The translations under genes were made by a program, and so were the position numbers. From Pseudomonas nitroreducens (GTDB taxonomy: Bacteria; Pseudomonadota; Gammaproteobacteria; Pseudomonadales; Pseudomonadaceae): DNA of 64,000 nucleotides. The notes below the pieces were generated by a model. That model did not search any database. It saw nothing but the letters and a program-made list of their open reading frames with translations, and was not told the DNA's origin. This document shows positions 19,371-28,431 of the stretch, one piece after another (positions within the stretch are counted from its first letter, which is position 1; every line of letters begins with the position of its first letter). The stretch lies in assembly GCF_024170165.1 (NCBI RefSeq), contig NZ_JALJXP010000009.1, positions 1-64,000 on the forward strand, written 5' to 3'.

Positions 19371-20276
19371 ATGGAAGACCTCAACACCCTCTATTACTTC
19401 ACCCAGGTGGTGGAGCAGGGTGGTTTCGCCGCGGCCGGCCGGGCGCTGGACATCCCCAAGTCCAAGCTCAGCCGGCGCATTGCCCAGCTGGAGGAACGCC
19501 TCGGCGTGCGCCTGCTGCACCGCACCAGCCGGCACTGCTCGCTGACCGAGATCGGCCAGGAGTACTACCAGCGCTGCGTGGCCATGCGCGTCGAAGCGGA
19601 AGGGGCGTCCGAGGTCATTGAGCGCAACCGTGCCGAGCCGCGCGGCCTGGTGCGGCTGGCGTGCCCGACGACGCTGCTCAACTCCTGGGTCGGGCCGATG
19701 CTCACCCGCTACATGCTCAAGTACCCGCTGGTGGAGCTGTTCATCGAGAGCACCAACCGCCGCGTCGACCTGCTCCACGAGGGCTTCGACATCGCCCTGC
19801 GGGTGCGCTTCCCGCCGCTGGAGAACACCGACATGGTGATGAAGGTGCTGGGCAACAGTACCCAGTGCCTGGTAGGACGCCCGGACTTCCTCGAACGCAT
19901 GGCCGGCGACAGTTCACCCCTGGGCTTCGGCCAGCTGCCCAGCCTGCACTGGGGCGGCATGCAGCGTGAGTACCAGTGGGAGCTGTTCAACGAGGAGGGC
20001 GAGCGCCTGCTGATCTCGCACAAGCCGCGCATGGTCACCGACGACCTGCTGGCCCTGCGCAACGCCGTGATCGCTGGCGTCGGCATCGCCCACGTGCCGC
20101 GCGTGGCGGTGCGCGAGGACCTGGCCGCCGGCAGGCTGGTGGAGCTGCTGCCGGGCTGGTCGCCCAAGTGCGGCATCGTCCATGCGATCTTCCCCTCGCG
20201 CCGTGGCCTGCTGCCCTCGGTGCGCACGCTGATCGACTTCCTCGCCGAGGAGTTCGGCGCGAGCGACATGGCCTGA
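19371..20276 (+). CDS. LysR-family regulator
   Basis: The product is 301 aa. It starts MEDLNTLYYFTQVVEQGGFAAAGR, the usual LysR winged-HTH opening, with the recognition helix around KSKLSRRIAQLEERLG. The rest is the effector-binding domain, with the E-S-T-N-R-R-V-D-L-x-x-E-G-F-D-I-A-L-R signature of the DsdC/AaeR-like large LysR group. Its stop is 20 bp from the stop of the convergent EmrB gene, so it is not divergent from any gene it might control; the target is unknown. Confidence 0.9.
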   Translation: MEDLNTLYYFTQVVEQGGFAAAGRALDIPKSKLSRRIAQLEERLGVRLLHRTSRHCSLTEIGQEYYQRCVAMRVEAEGASEVIERNRAEPRGLVRLACPTTLLNSWVGPMLTRYMLKYPLVELFIESTNRRVDLLHEGFDIALRVRFPPLENTDMVMKVLGNSTQCLVGRPDFLERMAGDSSPLGFGQLPSLHWGGMQREYQWELFNEEGERLLISHKPRMVTDDLLALRNAVIAGVGIAHVPRVAVREDLAAGRLVELLPGWSPKCGIVHAIFPSRRGLLPSVRTLIDFLAEEFGASDMA

Positions 20277-20295
20277 CGGCCCGGCGAATCAGGCT

Positions 20296-21888
20296 TCAGT
20301 GACTGTCTGCACTGGGCTGAGTGGGCGGGGCGATCCTGCGCATCAACGGTACCAGCAGCAGGGTCACCGCGAAGCAGGCGCCGACCAGCAGGAAGGCATC
20401 GGCGAAGGTCAGCGTCTGCGCCTCGCGCCAGGTCAGGTCCCACAGGTGTTTCAGCGCCTGTTGCGAAGGTTCGCCGTTGAGGTCCAGGGACGGCGCCAGC
20501 CAGTGGTTGAGCGCTTCGTTGCCGCTGTTCAGGTGTTCGGCCAGGCGCAGGAAGTGCAGGTTGGCGCGGTCGTTGAGCACCGTGGCACAGGCGGCGATGC
20601 CGATGGCGCCGCCCAGGTTGCGCATCAGGTTGAACAGCCCGGAGGCGAGCTTCAGGCGCTCCGGTGGCAATGAGCCCAGCGCCAGGGTCACGGTCGGCGC
20701 CACGCAGAACTGCTGCGCCATGCCGCGCAGGGCCTGCGGGAACATCAGCTGGGCCGCGCCCCAGTCGTGGGTCAGCGGGGCGAATTCATACATCGACAGG
20801 GTGAACATCAGCATCCCCAGCAACAGTATCCAGCGCAGGTCGACGCGCCGGGCAAGGGCGGCATAGAGCGGGATGCTCATGATCTGGAAGACACCGGTGG
20901 AGAAGATCGCCAGGCCGATGTCCAGCGCGCCATAGCCGCGCACCCGGCCGAGGAACAGCGGGGTCAAGTAGATGGTGGCGAAGATGCCGATGCCGGTGAC
21001 GAAGCTGAACAGGCAGCCTAGGGCGAAGTTGCGTTCCTTCAGTGCGCGCAGGTCGACGATGGGGTTGGCGACAGTCAGGCTGCGGTAGATGAAGGCAATG
21101 CCGCACAGCGCGGAAACCCAGGCGGTGATGACGATGATGTCGTCGCTGAACCAGTTCCAGCGCGGGCCTTCCTCCAGGGTGTATTCCAGGCAGCCGAGGA
21201 ACAGCGCCATCAGCACGATCGCCGGGTAATCGGCGCCCTTGAGCAGCGACAGGTCGGGCTTGTCGATGCGCACCATGACCGGTACCACGATGGCGACGAA
21301 CAGCCCCGGCACCAGGTTGATGTAGAACAGCCAGGGCCAGGAGGAAATGTCGGTGATCCAGCCGCCGACCACCGGTCCGAGGGTCGGCGCCAGGGAGGCG
21401 ATGGCGCCGATGGTGGCGGCGACTATCACCCGCTGCTTGCCGTCGAAGTAGAGGAAGCCGGTGGTGAACACCATGGGGATCATCGAGCCACCGAGGAAGC
21501 CCTGCAGCGCGCGGAAGGCGATCATGCTCTGGATGTTCCAGGCCATGGCGCAGAGCAGGCTGGTGAGGGTGAAGCCCAGGGCCGAGGCGGCGAACAGCCA
21601 GCGCGTGGAGAGCACCTTGGACAGCCAGCCGGAGAGCGGGATGACGATGATCTCGGCAATCAGGTAGCTGGTCTGCACCCAGGCCAGTTCATCGGCGCCG
21701 GCCGAGAGCCCGCCACCGATGTCGCGCAGCGAGGCGGAGACGATCTGGATGTCCAGCAGGGCGATGAACATGCCCAGGCACATGCAGGCGAAGGAGATGA
21801 CCTTGCGTCTGGTGGAAAGGCTCTCCACCGGCACCACCTCGCTGCTCCAGTGCCTTTCGATCCAGCGCTTGCTGGCGGAGAGGTTCAC
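20296..21888 (-). CDS. DHA2-family drug transporter, EmrB-like
   Basis: The product is 530 aa with 14 hydrophobic segments expected for DHA2 major-facilitator pumps. The first helix carries the L-D-I-Q-I-V motif (in EmrB L-D-x-T-I), helix 4-5 the R-x-x-Q-G-x-x-G-G motif and helix 5 the antiporter motif GPVVGGWITD. It should export drugs with protons, working with the EmrA-like adaptor. The start is a GTG at 21888 that overlaps the EmrA stop (GTGA), a sign of translational coupling. It is the last gene of the HxlR-EmrA-EmrB operon. Substrates are unknown. Confidence 0.93.
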   Translation of the reverse strand: MNLSASKRWIERHWSSEVVPVESLSTRRKVISFACMCLGMFIALLDIQIVSASLRDIGGGLSAGADELAWVQTSYLIAEIIVIPLSGWLSKVLSTRWLFAASALGFTLTSLLCAMAWNIQSMIAFRALQGFLGGSMIPMVFTTGFLYFDGKQRVIVAATIGAIASLAPTLGPVVGGWITDISSWPWLFYINLVPGLFVAIVVPVMVRIDKPDLSLLKGADYPAIVLMALFLGCLEYTLEEGPRWNWFSDDIIVITAWVSALCGIAFIYRSLTVANPIVDLRALKERNFALGCLFSFVTGIGIFATIYLTPLFLGRVRGYGALDIGLAIFSTGVFQIMSIPLYAALARRVDLRWILLLGMLMFTLSMYEFAPLTHDWGAAQLMFPQALRGMAQQFCVAPTVTLALGSLPPERLKLASGLFNLMRNLGGAIGIAACATVLNDRANLHFLRLAEHLNSGNEALNHWLAPSLDLNGEPSQQALKHLWDLTWREAQTLTFADAFLLVGACFAVTLLLVPLMRRIAPPTQPSADSH

Positions 21889-23012
21889 GGCTGGTTGCTC
21901 AGGGCGACGCGCGGGTCGGCGTCGCCATGCTCGTGGGCGCGGGTGTCCACTTGCACCAGCACGGAAAGGCCGGGGCGCAGGTTGCCGAGGCGGCCGTCGG
22001 CGTCGTCCAGGTGCACGCGCACCGGCACGCGCTGGACGATCTTGGTGAAGTTGCCGGTGGCGTTCTCCGGCGGCAGGATGCTGAACTGCGCGCCGGTGGC
22101 CGGGGCGAGGCTGTCGAGGTGGCCGTGGAAGACCTTGCCGGGCAGGATATCGGCTTCGATGGTCACCGCCTGGCCGGGTTGCATGCGCGCCAGCTGGTCT
22201 TCCTTGAAGTTGGCGTCCACCCACAGGCCCTGCGCGGGCACCACGGCGAGCAACTGGGTGCCGGCCGCAACGTAGCTGCCGACCCGCGCGCGGCGGTTGC
22301 CGATGTAGCCGTCCACTGGGGCGCGCAACTCGGTGTAGCTCAGGTCCAGGCGCGCCAGGTCGCGGGCGGCGACGGCCTGCTCCAGCGCGGCCTGGGCCTG
22401 CTGCCGCTGACTCTGGATCACGTCCAGCTGGCGGCGCGCGGCCAGCAGGCTGGCACGGGCCTTGTCGCTGTTGGCGCGGGCGGATTTGAAGCTGGCGTCG
22501 GCGCGCTGCGCGGCCTCCACCGATACGGCGTTGGTGCGCACCAGGGTGGCGTAGCGGCGCTGGTCGTCGCGGGTGCGCACTTCCTCGGCGCTGGCTGCAT
22601 CGATCTCCGCCTGGCTCTGGCGGATCAGCGCGTCCTGCAGCGAGGCCTGGGCGTCGACATTGCCCAGCGCCGCTTCTTCGGCATGCACCGCGCCCTCGGC
22701 TTTTGCCAGGGCGGCGCGGTAGTCGCGGTCATCGATGCGCGCCAGCAGGTCGCCGGCATGCACCAGCTGGTTGTCGTTCACCTTCAGCTCGGCGATGTAG
22801 CCGGCCACGCGCGGGCTGATGACGGTGACATCGCCACCGACGTACGCATCGTCGGTCTTCTCCAGGAAGCGCCCGTCGAGCCACCAGTGCCCGGCGTAGG
22901 CGCCCGCGCCGAGAAGGGCCGCCATGACGATGCTCAACTTGAGCACCTTGCGTGATTTCGCTCTGGCCGTGTCGACGGCGGGCGTGGCGGGGAGGGTGAC
23001 GGGCTGGTTCAT
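21885..23012 (-). CDS. HlyD/EmrA-type membrane fusion protein
   Basis: The product is 375 aa. One N-terminal membrane helix (about residues 25-46) is followed by a biotinyl-lipoyl half, a long alpha-hairpin rich in Ala/Gln/Arg (about 105-215), the second lipoyl half with APVDGYIGNRRARVGSYV, and a beta-barrel with V-D-A-N-F-K-E-D-Q-L. This is the EmrA layout. It bridges the EmrB pump to an outer-membrane channel, which is not encoded here. It overlaps EmrB by 4 bp and lies 11 bp after HxlR. Confidence 0.92.
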   Translation of the reverse strand: MNQPVTLPATPAVDTARAKSRKVLKLSIVMAALLGAGAYAGHWWLDGRFLEKTDDAYVGGDVTVISPRVAGYIAELKVNDNQLVHAGDLLARIDDRDYRAALAKAEGAVHAEEAALGNVDAQASLQDALIRQSQAEIDAASAEEVRTRDDQRRYATLVRTNAVSVEAAQRADASFKSARANSDKARASLLAARRQLDVIQSQRQQAQAALEQAVAARDLARLDLSYTELRAPVDGYIGNRRARVGSYVAAGTQLLAVVPAQGLWVDANFKEDQLARMQPGQAVTIEADILPGKVFHGHLDSLAPATGAQFSILPPENATGNFTKIVQRVPVRVHLDDADGRLGNLRPGLSVLVQVDTRAHEHGDADPRVALSNQP

Positions 23013-23023
23013 GGTGGCCTCGC

Positions 23024-23524
23024 TCAGGCGTGATCGGCTGGGGGGATGTTCTGAGGATTTGCTGGTGGGAACACGGGGACGAGCAGGCCGCCCTCGCGAC
23101 GGTGAATCTGGTGCTGCGGGCCGATGGGCTCGCCGCTGTCGGCATCCACCAGGGCGATACGCACGGGGCGGCCGTTGCGGGTGTCCACCAGCTCGGCGGC
23201 GCTGGCCATGCCGGCGTGGCGCTTGCCCCACTGCAGCAGGGTCAGCAGGACGGGGCGCAGGTCGCGGCCGCGCTCGGTGAGCTGGTAGTCGAAGCGCGGC
23301 GGGTGGTCGCTGTACGGGTGGCGCTGCAGCAGGCCGCTGTCCACCAGGGCGCGCAGGCGGCGGGTGAGCACGTTGCTGGCGATGCCCAATCGTGCGAGGA
23401 ACTGGTCGAAGCGGGTGGAGCCGTAGAAGGCTTCACGCAGGATCAGCACGTTCCAGCTGTCACCGATCAGGTCCAGCGCCTGGGCCACGGGGCAGGGCAG
23501 GTTTTCGAAGCGGGTTCTGCGCAT
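23024..23524 (-). CDS. HxlR-family transcriptional regulator
   Basis: The product is 166 aa. The HxlR winged-helix signature is clear: NLPCPVAQALDLIGDSWNVLILREAFYG near the start (family Cys included), the LARLGIASNVLTRRLRALVDSGLL recognition region, and Y-x-L-T-E-R-G-R-D-L-x-P-V-L. HxlR proteins often sense reactive electrophiles or drugs. It heads the EmrA-EmrB operon with only 11 bp to EmrA, so it probably represses its own operon. The C-terminal ~50 residues are Pro-rich and poorly conserved. Confidence 0.92.
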   Translation of the reverse strand: MRRTRFENLPCPVAQALDLIGDSWNVLILREAFYGSTRFDQFLARLGIASNVLTRRLRALVDSGLLQRHPYSDHPPRFDYQLTERGRDLRPVLLTLLQWGKRHAGMASAAELVDTRNGRPVRIALVDADSGEPIGPQHQIHRREGGLLVPVFPPANPQNIPPADHA

Positions 23525-24160
23525 GCTGCACCTCTTTACATGAGTAGTGTCATCTAATGGGGCCGCCTTGTCACGGGCCTGGCAAGGCTGCAGGCAAGGT
23601 CGGGCCGGAAAGAATTATGGTCGTAATCTAATGCGGTGGCTTGCTTTGCGCAAGTGACTCGGTGGGGGGAGGAAGGGCGCAGGGGATGAACGGTGTGCGA
23701 GGCAAGTTTTCGGCTGGCGAACTAGTTGCCCGATCCTGCGCAACTTGCCTGGCAAAGTTAAGTGAAGTTACTGGGAAGTACCGGCTGAATAACTTGGGAA
23801 GTGGCCGGGATAGTTATCCGGGAAATGGTCTGGAACGGATGTTCCATAACTTTCCTTCAGGCAAAAAAAGGCCGCCTGGGGAGGCGGCCAAACCAAAGGA
23901 TGATGAAGTGGAGCAATCCTCCGGACGCTCTGGAGCGGGCATCCGGGACTCATGTTCTTCATCGGGGCGCAAGCTTAATGGCGCGGCGGGAAAATGCTTA
24001 ATCATTCGTCTCGATATCGACTATCGACACTGCTGGTTGGAGACGCAGACGGCGGATTGTTATCTCTTCGCTCGCTCTGCCTAGGGCGGGGAAACATAAG
24101 AAAGTTGTTCAGAACTCACTCGATACACCTGCCAAGACAAATCCAACAAAGGGGTAGCAG
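23525..24160. other. Intergenic region with no supported gene
   Basis: These 636 bp separate HxlR (minus) from the OprD gene (plus). A plus-strand frame of 147 codons (23641-24084) lacks a recognisable domain and runs through a terminator hairpin, so I do not call it. The left part holds the HxlR promoter. The right part holds an A+T-richer region with the OprD promoter and a minus-strand terminator with no gene upstream of it. Confidence 0.6.
23863..23889 (-). terminator. Orphan intrinsic terminator, possible small-RNA end
   Basis: On the minus strand GGCCGCCT-CCCC-AGGCGGCC is followed by seven T residues, a canonical rho-independent terminator. No minus-strand gene lies between it and the OprD start at 24161, so a short transcript beginning somewhere in 23900-24120 would end here. 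This suggests a small RNA divergent from the OprD gene. Confidence 0.65.
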
Positions 24161-25501
24161 ATGTCCGCGTTCCGTCTTTCCGTGCTCGGTGCCTGTGTCA
24201 GTGCATCGCTGGCCGGCATTCCGTTCCAACTGGCGCAAGCCGCCGCCGTTTCCGACCAATCCGAAGCCACCGGCTTCATCGAAGGCAGCACCGCTTCGCT
24301 GCTGATGCGCAACTACTACTACAACAGCGACCGCAAGTCCGGCGCCAGTGACCGCAAGGACTGGACCCAGGGCTTCACGCTGAACTACAGCTCCGGCTTC
24401 ACCCAGGGCACGGTCGGCTTCGGTGTCGAGGCCTTCGGCAACTGGGGCATCCGCCTGGACGGCGGCGCCGGCACTTCCGGCACCGGCAACCTGCCGGTGC
24501 GTGACGACGGCTCGCCGGAAAGCGAATACGGCCGCGCCGGTGGTGCGGTGAAGCTGCGCGTGTCGAAGACCGAACTGCGCTGGGGCGACCTGCAGCCTAC
24601 TGCGCCGGTATTCGCCGCTGGCGGTACCCGGCTGTTCCCGCAGACCGCCACCGGCTTCAACGTGCTCAGCAGCGAGATCGCCGGGCTGGACCTGGACGGC
24701 GGCCACTTCACCGGCGGCAACGGCCCGGTGACCACCAACGGCGACCATGGTATCTGGGCCTCCTATGCCAACGTCGAGGCCAGCAGCATCGACTACGTGG
24801 GTGGCAAGTACGCGGTCAACGACGCGCTGAATTTCTCCCTCTATGCCTCCAAGCTCGAAGACGTGTGGCGCCAGTACTACGGCAACGCCAACTACACGCT
24901 GCCGCTGGCGGACGACCAGTCGCTGAACGTCGACTTCAATATCTACCGCACCAACGACGACGGCAGCGCCAAGGCCGGCGAGATCAGCAACACCACCTGG
25001 TCCGCCGCCGCCGCGTATACCTTCCTTACCGCCCACACCCTGACGCTGGCCTACCAGAAGGTCCACGGCGACACGCCGTTCGACTACGTGGCCTTCGGCG
25101 TCAACGGCCCCGGCGACACCGGCGACTCGATCTTCCTCGCCAACTCCATCCAGTACTCGGACTTCAATGGCCCGGAGGAGAAGTCCTGGCAGCTGCGCTA
25201 CGACCTGGCGATGGCCACCTACGGCATCCCCGGCCTGAGCTTCATGGCCCGCTACGTCAACGGCCACGGCATCGACGGCAGCAAGATGGCCGCCGACAGC
25301 CCTTACCGCGGCTATGGCTATGGCGATGACGGCAAGCACCACGAAACCAACCTGGAGGCGAAGTACGTGGTGCAATCCGGGCCGGCGAAGGACCTGTCCT
25401 TGCGCCTGCGCGAGGCGATCCACCGCGGCAACGCCGACCAGGCCGAGGGCGACGTCAACGAGTTCCGCCTGATCGTCGACTACCCGCTGTCGATCCTGTA
25501 A
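24161..25501 (+). CDS. OprD-family outer-membrane porin
   Basis: The product is 446 aa with a signal peptide ending near AQA-A (about residue 28). The OprD pattern is clear: LLMRNYYYNSD, a D-W-T-Q-G-F-T-L-N-Y strand, Y-A-S-K-L-E-D-V-W-R-Q-Y-Y-G-N, LTLAYQKVHGDTPFDY, FLANSIQYSDFNGP and the terminal strand LIVDYPLSIL. It lacks a terminal Phe. The length is typical for the family. A GGGGT site precedes the ATG. It is alone on its strand, followed by a GATAAC-type repeat, so its substrate cannot be inferred from neighbours. Confidence 0.94.
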   Translation: MSAFRLSVLGACVSASLAGIPFQLAQAAAVSDQSEATGFIEGSTASLLMRNYYYNSDRKSGASDRKDWTQGFTLNYSSGFTQGTVGFGVEAFGNWGIRLDGGAGTSGTGNLPVRDDGSPESEYGRAGGAVKLRVSKTELRWGDLQPTAPVFAAGGTRLFPQTATGFNVLSSEIAGLDLDGGHFTGGNGPVTTNGDHGIWASYANVEASSIDYVGGKYAVNDALNFSLYASKLEDVWRQYYGNANYTLPLADDQSLNVDFNIYRTNDDGSAKAGEISNTTWSAAAAYTFLTAHTLTLAYQKVHGDTPFDYVAFGVNGPGDTGDSIFLANSIQYSDFNGPEEKSWQLRYDLAMATYGIPGLSFMARYVNGHGIDGSKMAADSPYRGYGYGDDGKHHETNLEAKYVVQSGPAKDLSLRLREAIHRGNADQAEGDVNEFRLIVDYPLSIL

Positions 25502-25524
25502 CGCCTGGCGGGTTCCGCTGCATA

Positions 25525-25614
25525 CCCGTAGGGCGCATAACGCGCCAGCGTTATCCGCCGCAAGCCTTCCAGCTGCGTGGCGGATAACCTGTTCCAGGTT
25601 ATGCGCCCTACGGG
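25525..25614. repeat. GATAAC-type paired inverted repeat, copy D
   Basis: CCCGTAGGGCGCATAACGCG and the reverse complement of its outer half face each other across 90 bp, each arm with an inner palindrome (GCGTTATCC and GGATAACC). It fills most of the gap between the OprD and alpha/beta hydrolase genes and could act as a terminator for the OprD transcript. Confidence 0.75.
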
Positions 25615-25690
25615 TGCTGCCTTCTGCAAGCCTGGAATGCGAGCGGGGCGCTACAATCGGCGCTCCGTACCCGTTCCGCGAGAAGAGTCG

Positions 25691-26335
25691 ATGTCCAAAG
25701 AACAGCGCAGCACGCAACTGATCAATGGCCCGGTGGGCAGGCTGCACTTGCTGATCGACCGGCCGGGCGTGCCGGCAAAAGGCATCGCGCTGATCAGCCA
25801 CCCGCAGCCGCTGCTCGGCGGCAGCCCGAAGCATCGCGTGCCGCTGACCCTTTCCCGCCAGCTCTGTAGTGCCGGTTGGCTAACGGTGCGGCCGAGTTTC
25901 CGTGGCGTGGACGGCAGCGAGGGCGAGTACGCCGAAGGCATCGGCGAGGCGCAGGACATGCTCGCGGTGATTGCGCACCTGCGCAGCGAATTCCCCGATC
26001 TGCCGCTGGCGCTGGTCGGTTTTTCCTTTGGCTCGTACGTGTTCGCCCGCGTTGCCAGCGAGCTTTCGCCGCCAGCCGCCGCCATCGCCCTGATGGGCTT
26101 GCCGGTAGGGACGGTCCCCGGCGGCCGCGACTACGAGGCACAGGACCTGCCGGCCGATTGCCTGCTGCTGCACGGCGAGGCGGACGAGATGGCGCCACTG
26201 AGCAACCTGCTGGACTGGGCGCGCCCGGCGCAGCGCGAGGTGGTGCTCTACGCCGGCGCCGACCACTTCTTCAAGGGCTGCCTGGAGCGCGCGGTGGAGC
26301 GGGTGCTGGAGCACCTGGCCCGCGCGATCAGCTGA
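25691..26335 (+). CDS. Small alpha/beta hydrolase (dienelactone-hydrolase-like)
   Basis: The product is 214 aa. It has an ISHPQPLLGG oxyanion segment, the RPSFRGVDGSEGEY loop, a nucleophile elbow GFSFGSYV, an acid in LHGEADEMAP and a His in AGADHFFKG, so the triad is complete. This matches the small CocE/YtnL-like alpha/beta hydrolases of unknown substrate that are widespread in proteobacteria. It is convergent with the DUF971 gene, and the two coding regions overlap by 8 bp at their 3' ends. Confidence 0.85.
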   Translation: MSKEQRSTQLINGPVGRLHLLIDRPGVPAKGIALISHPQPLLGGSPKHRVPLTLSRQLCSAGWLTVRPSFRGVDGSEGEYAEGIGEAQDMLAVIAHLRSEFPDLPLALVGFSFGSYVFARVASELSPPAAAIALMGLPVGTVPGGRDYEAQDLPADCLLLHGEADEMAPLSNLLDWARPAQREVVLYAGADHFFKGCLERAVERVLEHLARAIS

Positions 26336-26606
26336 GTGTTCTGAGATAGGACCAGGGGTAGATTCCCCGGTCGTGGCCGTCGTCGAACACCAGCTGCACG
26401 CCGTAGCCCTGCAGGTTCAGTTCCTGCAGGACGACCCCGGCCGCGACCAGCTCGATGCGCCCCTGAAGGCGCGCTGCCCGGCACTGCGAACAGGGGCAGG
26501 CGCCGCGCAGGCGGGTGAAGGCGATGCCCTGTTCGACGCCGTCGTCCCAGCGGATGCGCAACTCGCCGTCGGCGCTGGAGCGGTGCAGCGCGACCGGTGT
26601 GTTCAT
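26328..26606 (-). CDS. DUF971-domain protein
   Basis: The product is 92 aa, just a DUF971 domain: L-R-I-R-W-D-D-G, the CPCSQCRAARLQG cluster (three Cys in CxCxxC spacing) and Y-G-V-Q-L-V-F-D-D-G-H-D-R-G-I-Y-P-W-S-Y-L. This domain also forms the zinc-binding N-terminus of gamma-butyrobetaine hydroxylase and is fused to some Mrp/ApbC iron-sulfur carriers. Its ATG overlaps the HEAT-repeat stop, and it is the last gene of the sulfur-linked operon. A role in handling metal or Fe-S cofactors of the AprB-like protein is speculation. Confidence 0.88.
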   Translation of the reverse strand: MNTPVALHRSSADGELRIRWDDGVEQGIAFTRLRGACPCSQCRAARLQGRIELVAAGVVLQELNLQGYGVQLVFDDGHDRGIYPWSYLRTLS

Positions 26607-27586
26607 GTCGATTGGCCCAGTTGTGCGAGCGCGATGCGCACGGCCTTGCGCACTTCCGGGTCGCCGTCGTGCTCGGCGTTGCGCAGTGCGTCGATGGCAT
26701 CCGCGCTACCCAGTTCGCCCAGCGCAAGCGCAGCTTCCTTGCGCAGGTTGCTGATGCCGTGGCCGAGCACGACCTTCAGGCCTTCCAGCGCCGGCAGGTA
26801 GCGCAGCCTGCCCAGCGAGCGCGCGGCGCGCAGGCGCACCTGCCAGAAGTCGTCTTCCAGTGCCTGCACCAGGGCTTCGCCGGCTTCCGGCAGGGCCAGC
26901 TTGCCGAGGGTGGCGGCGGCTTCCTCGCGCACCTGCCACGCCGGGTCAGCGAGCGCCGATTGCAAGGCCGGCAGCACGCTGGCGTCGATGGCCAGGCCGA
27001 GGGCGCCGGCCGCTGCACGGCGGACTTCGGCGTCCGGGTCGTCACGGGTCAGGCGCGCCAGGTGCGGCAGGGCGTCGGTGCGCTTGAGCCAGCCGAGGAT
27101 GCCCACGGCCTCGCGGCGCACGCCGGAGTCGCTGTCGTCCAGCGCCGTCAGGGCCGGTTCGGCAGCTTCTTCCAGGCGCAATTCGCGCAGGGCGCGCAGG
27201 GCACTGCGGCGGACGAAGACGTCGGCGTGGGTCGTCCAGGGCAGCAGGCGCACGCCGGCTTCGGCGGTCTTCAGCTCGCTCAGGCTCTGGGCGGCGGCTT
27301 CGCGCACGTCGTCATCACGGTCGGCCAGGGCCTGGCAGAGGGCGTCCACCACCTCGGGCTCTTCCCAGGCCTCCAGCAGGCGCGCGGCCTCGGCGCGGAC
27401 GCTGGCGGCGGCGTCATGGTTCAGCGCGTGGGCGAGCCAGGGCAGGCCGTCGGGCTCTTCCAGGTCGGCCAGCTCGATCAGGGCGATGCGGCGCACGCCG
27501 GCGTCGGCGTCCTGCAGGCGAGGCTGCAGGTCGAGGATGTCGGGGTTGTCGGTGCTGATGTTGGATGGGGGATTGAAGTCGGTCAT
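26603..27586 (-). CDS. HEAT-repeat protein
   Basis: The product is 327 aa made almost wholly of about nine PBS-lyase-type HEAT repeats of ~31 residues, each with a pattern such as D-x-x-V-R-x-x-A-A-x-x-L-G (residues ~25-320). No catalytic motif or signal peptide is seen, so it is probably a cytoplasmic scaffold or chaperone-like partner. It overlaps the ABC ATPase gene upstream (ATGA) and the DUF971 gene downstream, so it is translated with the transporter. Relatives with this repeat type help attach or detach cofactors (phycobilin lyases); a chaperone role for the flavoprotein or ferredoxin is inference. Confidence 0.85.
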   Translation of the reverse strand: MTDFNPPSNISTDNPDILDLQPRLQDADAGVRRIALIELADLEEPDGLPWLAHALNHDAAASVRAEAARLLEAWEEPEVVDALCQALADRDDDVREAAAQSLSELKTAEAGVRLLPWTTHADVFVRRSALRALRELRLEEAAEPALTALDDSDSGVRREAVGILGWLKRTDALPHLARLTRDDPDAEVRRAAAGALGLAIDASVLPALQSALADPAWQVREEAAATLGKLALPEAGEALVQALEDDFWQVRLRAARSLGRLRYLPALEGLKVVLGHGISNLRKEAALALGELGSADAIDALRNAEHDGDPEVRKAVRIALAQLGQST

Positions 27587-28431
27587 ATGGCGAATCGCGG
27601 TATCCGTTGGGGGGTGGGCAGGCCCAGGGGCGTCAGGCGGGGCAGCTGGCGGCCGTCTTCGTGGCGCAGCAGTTCCAGGCAGTGGCGCTTGAGCCGGGAG
27701 AATTCCGGGCTGGTGAGCAGGTCGGCGTGGCGCGGGCGCGGGAAGTCGAGGCGGATGTCTTCGAGGATGCGTCCGGGGCGGGGGCTCATCACCAGGATGC
27801 GGTCGGCGAGGAACAGCGCCTCGTCGATGTCGTGGGTGATGAACAGCACGCTGGTGCGCAGGCGCGTCCAGATGTCCAGCAGCAGCTCCTGCATCATCAT
27901 CCGTGTCTGCGCGTCGAGGGCGCCAAAGGGTTCGTCCATCAGCAACAGGCGCGGCTGGTTGATCAGCACGCGGGCGATCTCCACGCGCTGCTGCATGCCA
28001 CCGGAAAGCTGCGACGGCCAGCGGTTGGCGAAGCCGTTCAGGCCCACCAGCTGGAGCATTTCGTCCGCCTGGCGATGGCGTTCGGCGCGGGGCACGCCGC
28101 GCATCTTCAGGCCAAAGGCGACGTTGTCGCGCACCCGCCGCCAGGGCAGCAGGGTGTGGTGCTGGAACACCATGCCGCGCTCGGGCGAAGGGCCGGCAAC
28201 ACGGGTGCCGTCCACTTCCAGCTGGCCGGCACTGGGTGTCAGATGCCCGGCCAGGGCGCCGAGCAGGGTGGACTTGCCGCAGCCGGAGGGGCCGAGCACG
28301 CAGACGAACTCGCCCGGCTCGATGGCGAAACTCAGGGACTGCACGGCCTCGAAGGCGTCACGGCCGCGGCCCAGGTGGATCGACAGGCCGTCGACGCGCA
28401 CGCGCCCCGGTGCGCTGGCGGGCAAGGTCAT
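27583..28431 (-). CDS. NitT/TauT-type ABC transporter ATP-binding protein
   Basis: The product is 282 aa. It has Walker A GPSGCGKST (about 48-56), Q-loop MVFQHHTLLPW, ABC signature LSGGMQQRVEIAR, Walker B LLLMDEPFGALD and the switch His in FITHDIDEALFLADR. These are hallmarks of the SsuB/TauB/AtsC class for nitrate, sulfonate or sulfate-ester import. The C-terminal ~25 residues (PRLTPLGLPTPQR) are extra. It overlaps the permease gene upstream and the HEAT gene downstream by 4 bp each. Confidence 0.94.
   Translation of the reverse strand: MTLPASAPGRVRVDGLSIHLGRGRDAFEAVQSLSFAIEPGEFVCVLGPSGCGKSTLLGALAGHLTPSAGQLEVDGTRVAGPSPERGMVFQHHTLLPWRRVRDNVAFGLKMRGVPRAERHRQADEMLQLVGLNGFANRWPSQLSGGMQQRVEIARVLINQPRLLLMDEPFGALDAQTRMMMQELLLDIWTRLRTSVLFITHDIDEALFLADRILVMSPRPGRILEDIRLDFPRPRHADLLTSPEFSRLKRHCLELLRHEDGRQLPRLTPLGLPTPQRIPRFAI

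Noticed and set aside
20296..23231. Longer N-terminal extensions of EmrB and EmrA frames
   Set aside because: The extra residues overlap upstream genes and lack membrane helices; the GTG at 21888 and ATG at 23012 fit the families and the overlaps.
23641..24084. 147-codon frame before the OprD gene
   Set aside because: It has no domain, passes through a terminator hairpin, and its composition looks non-coding.
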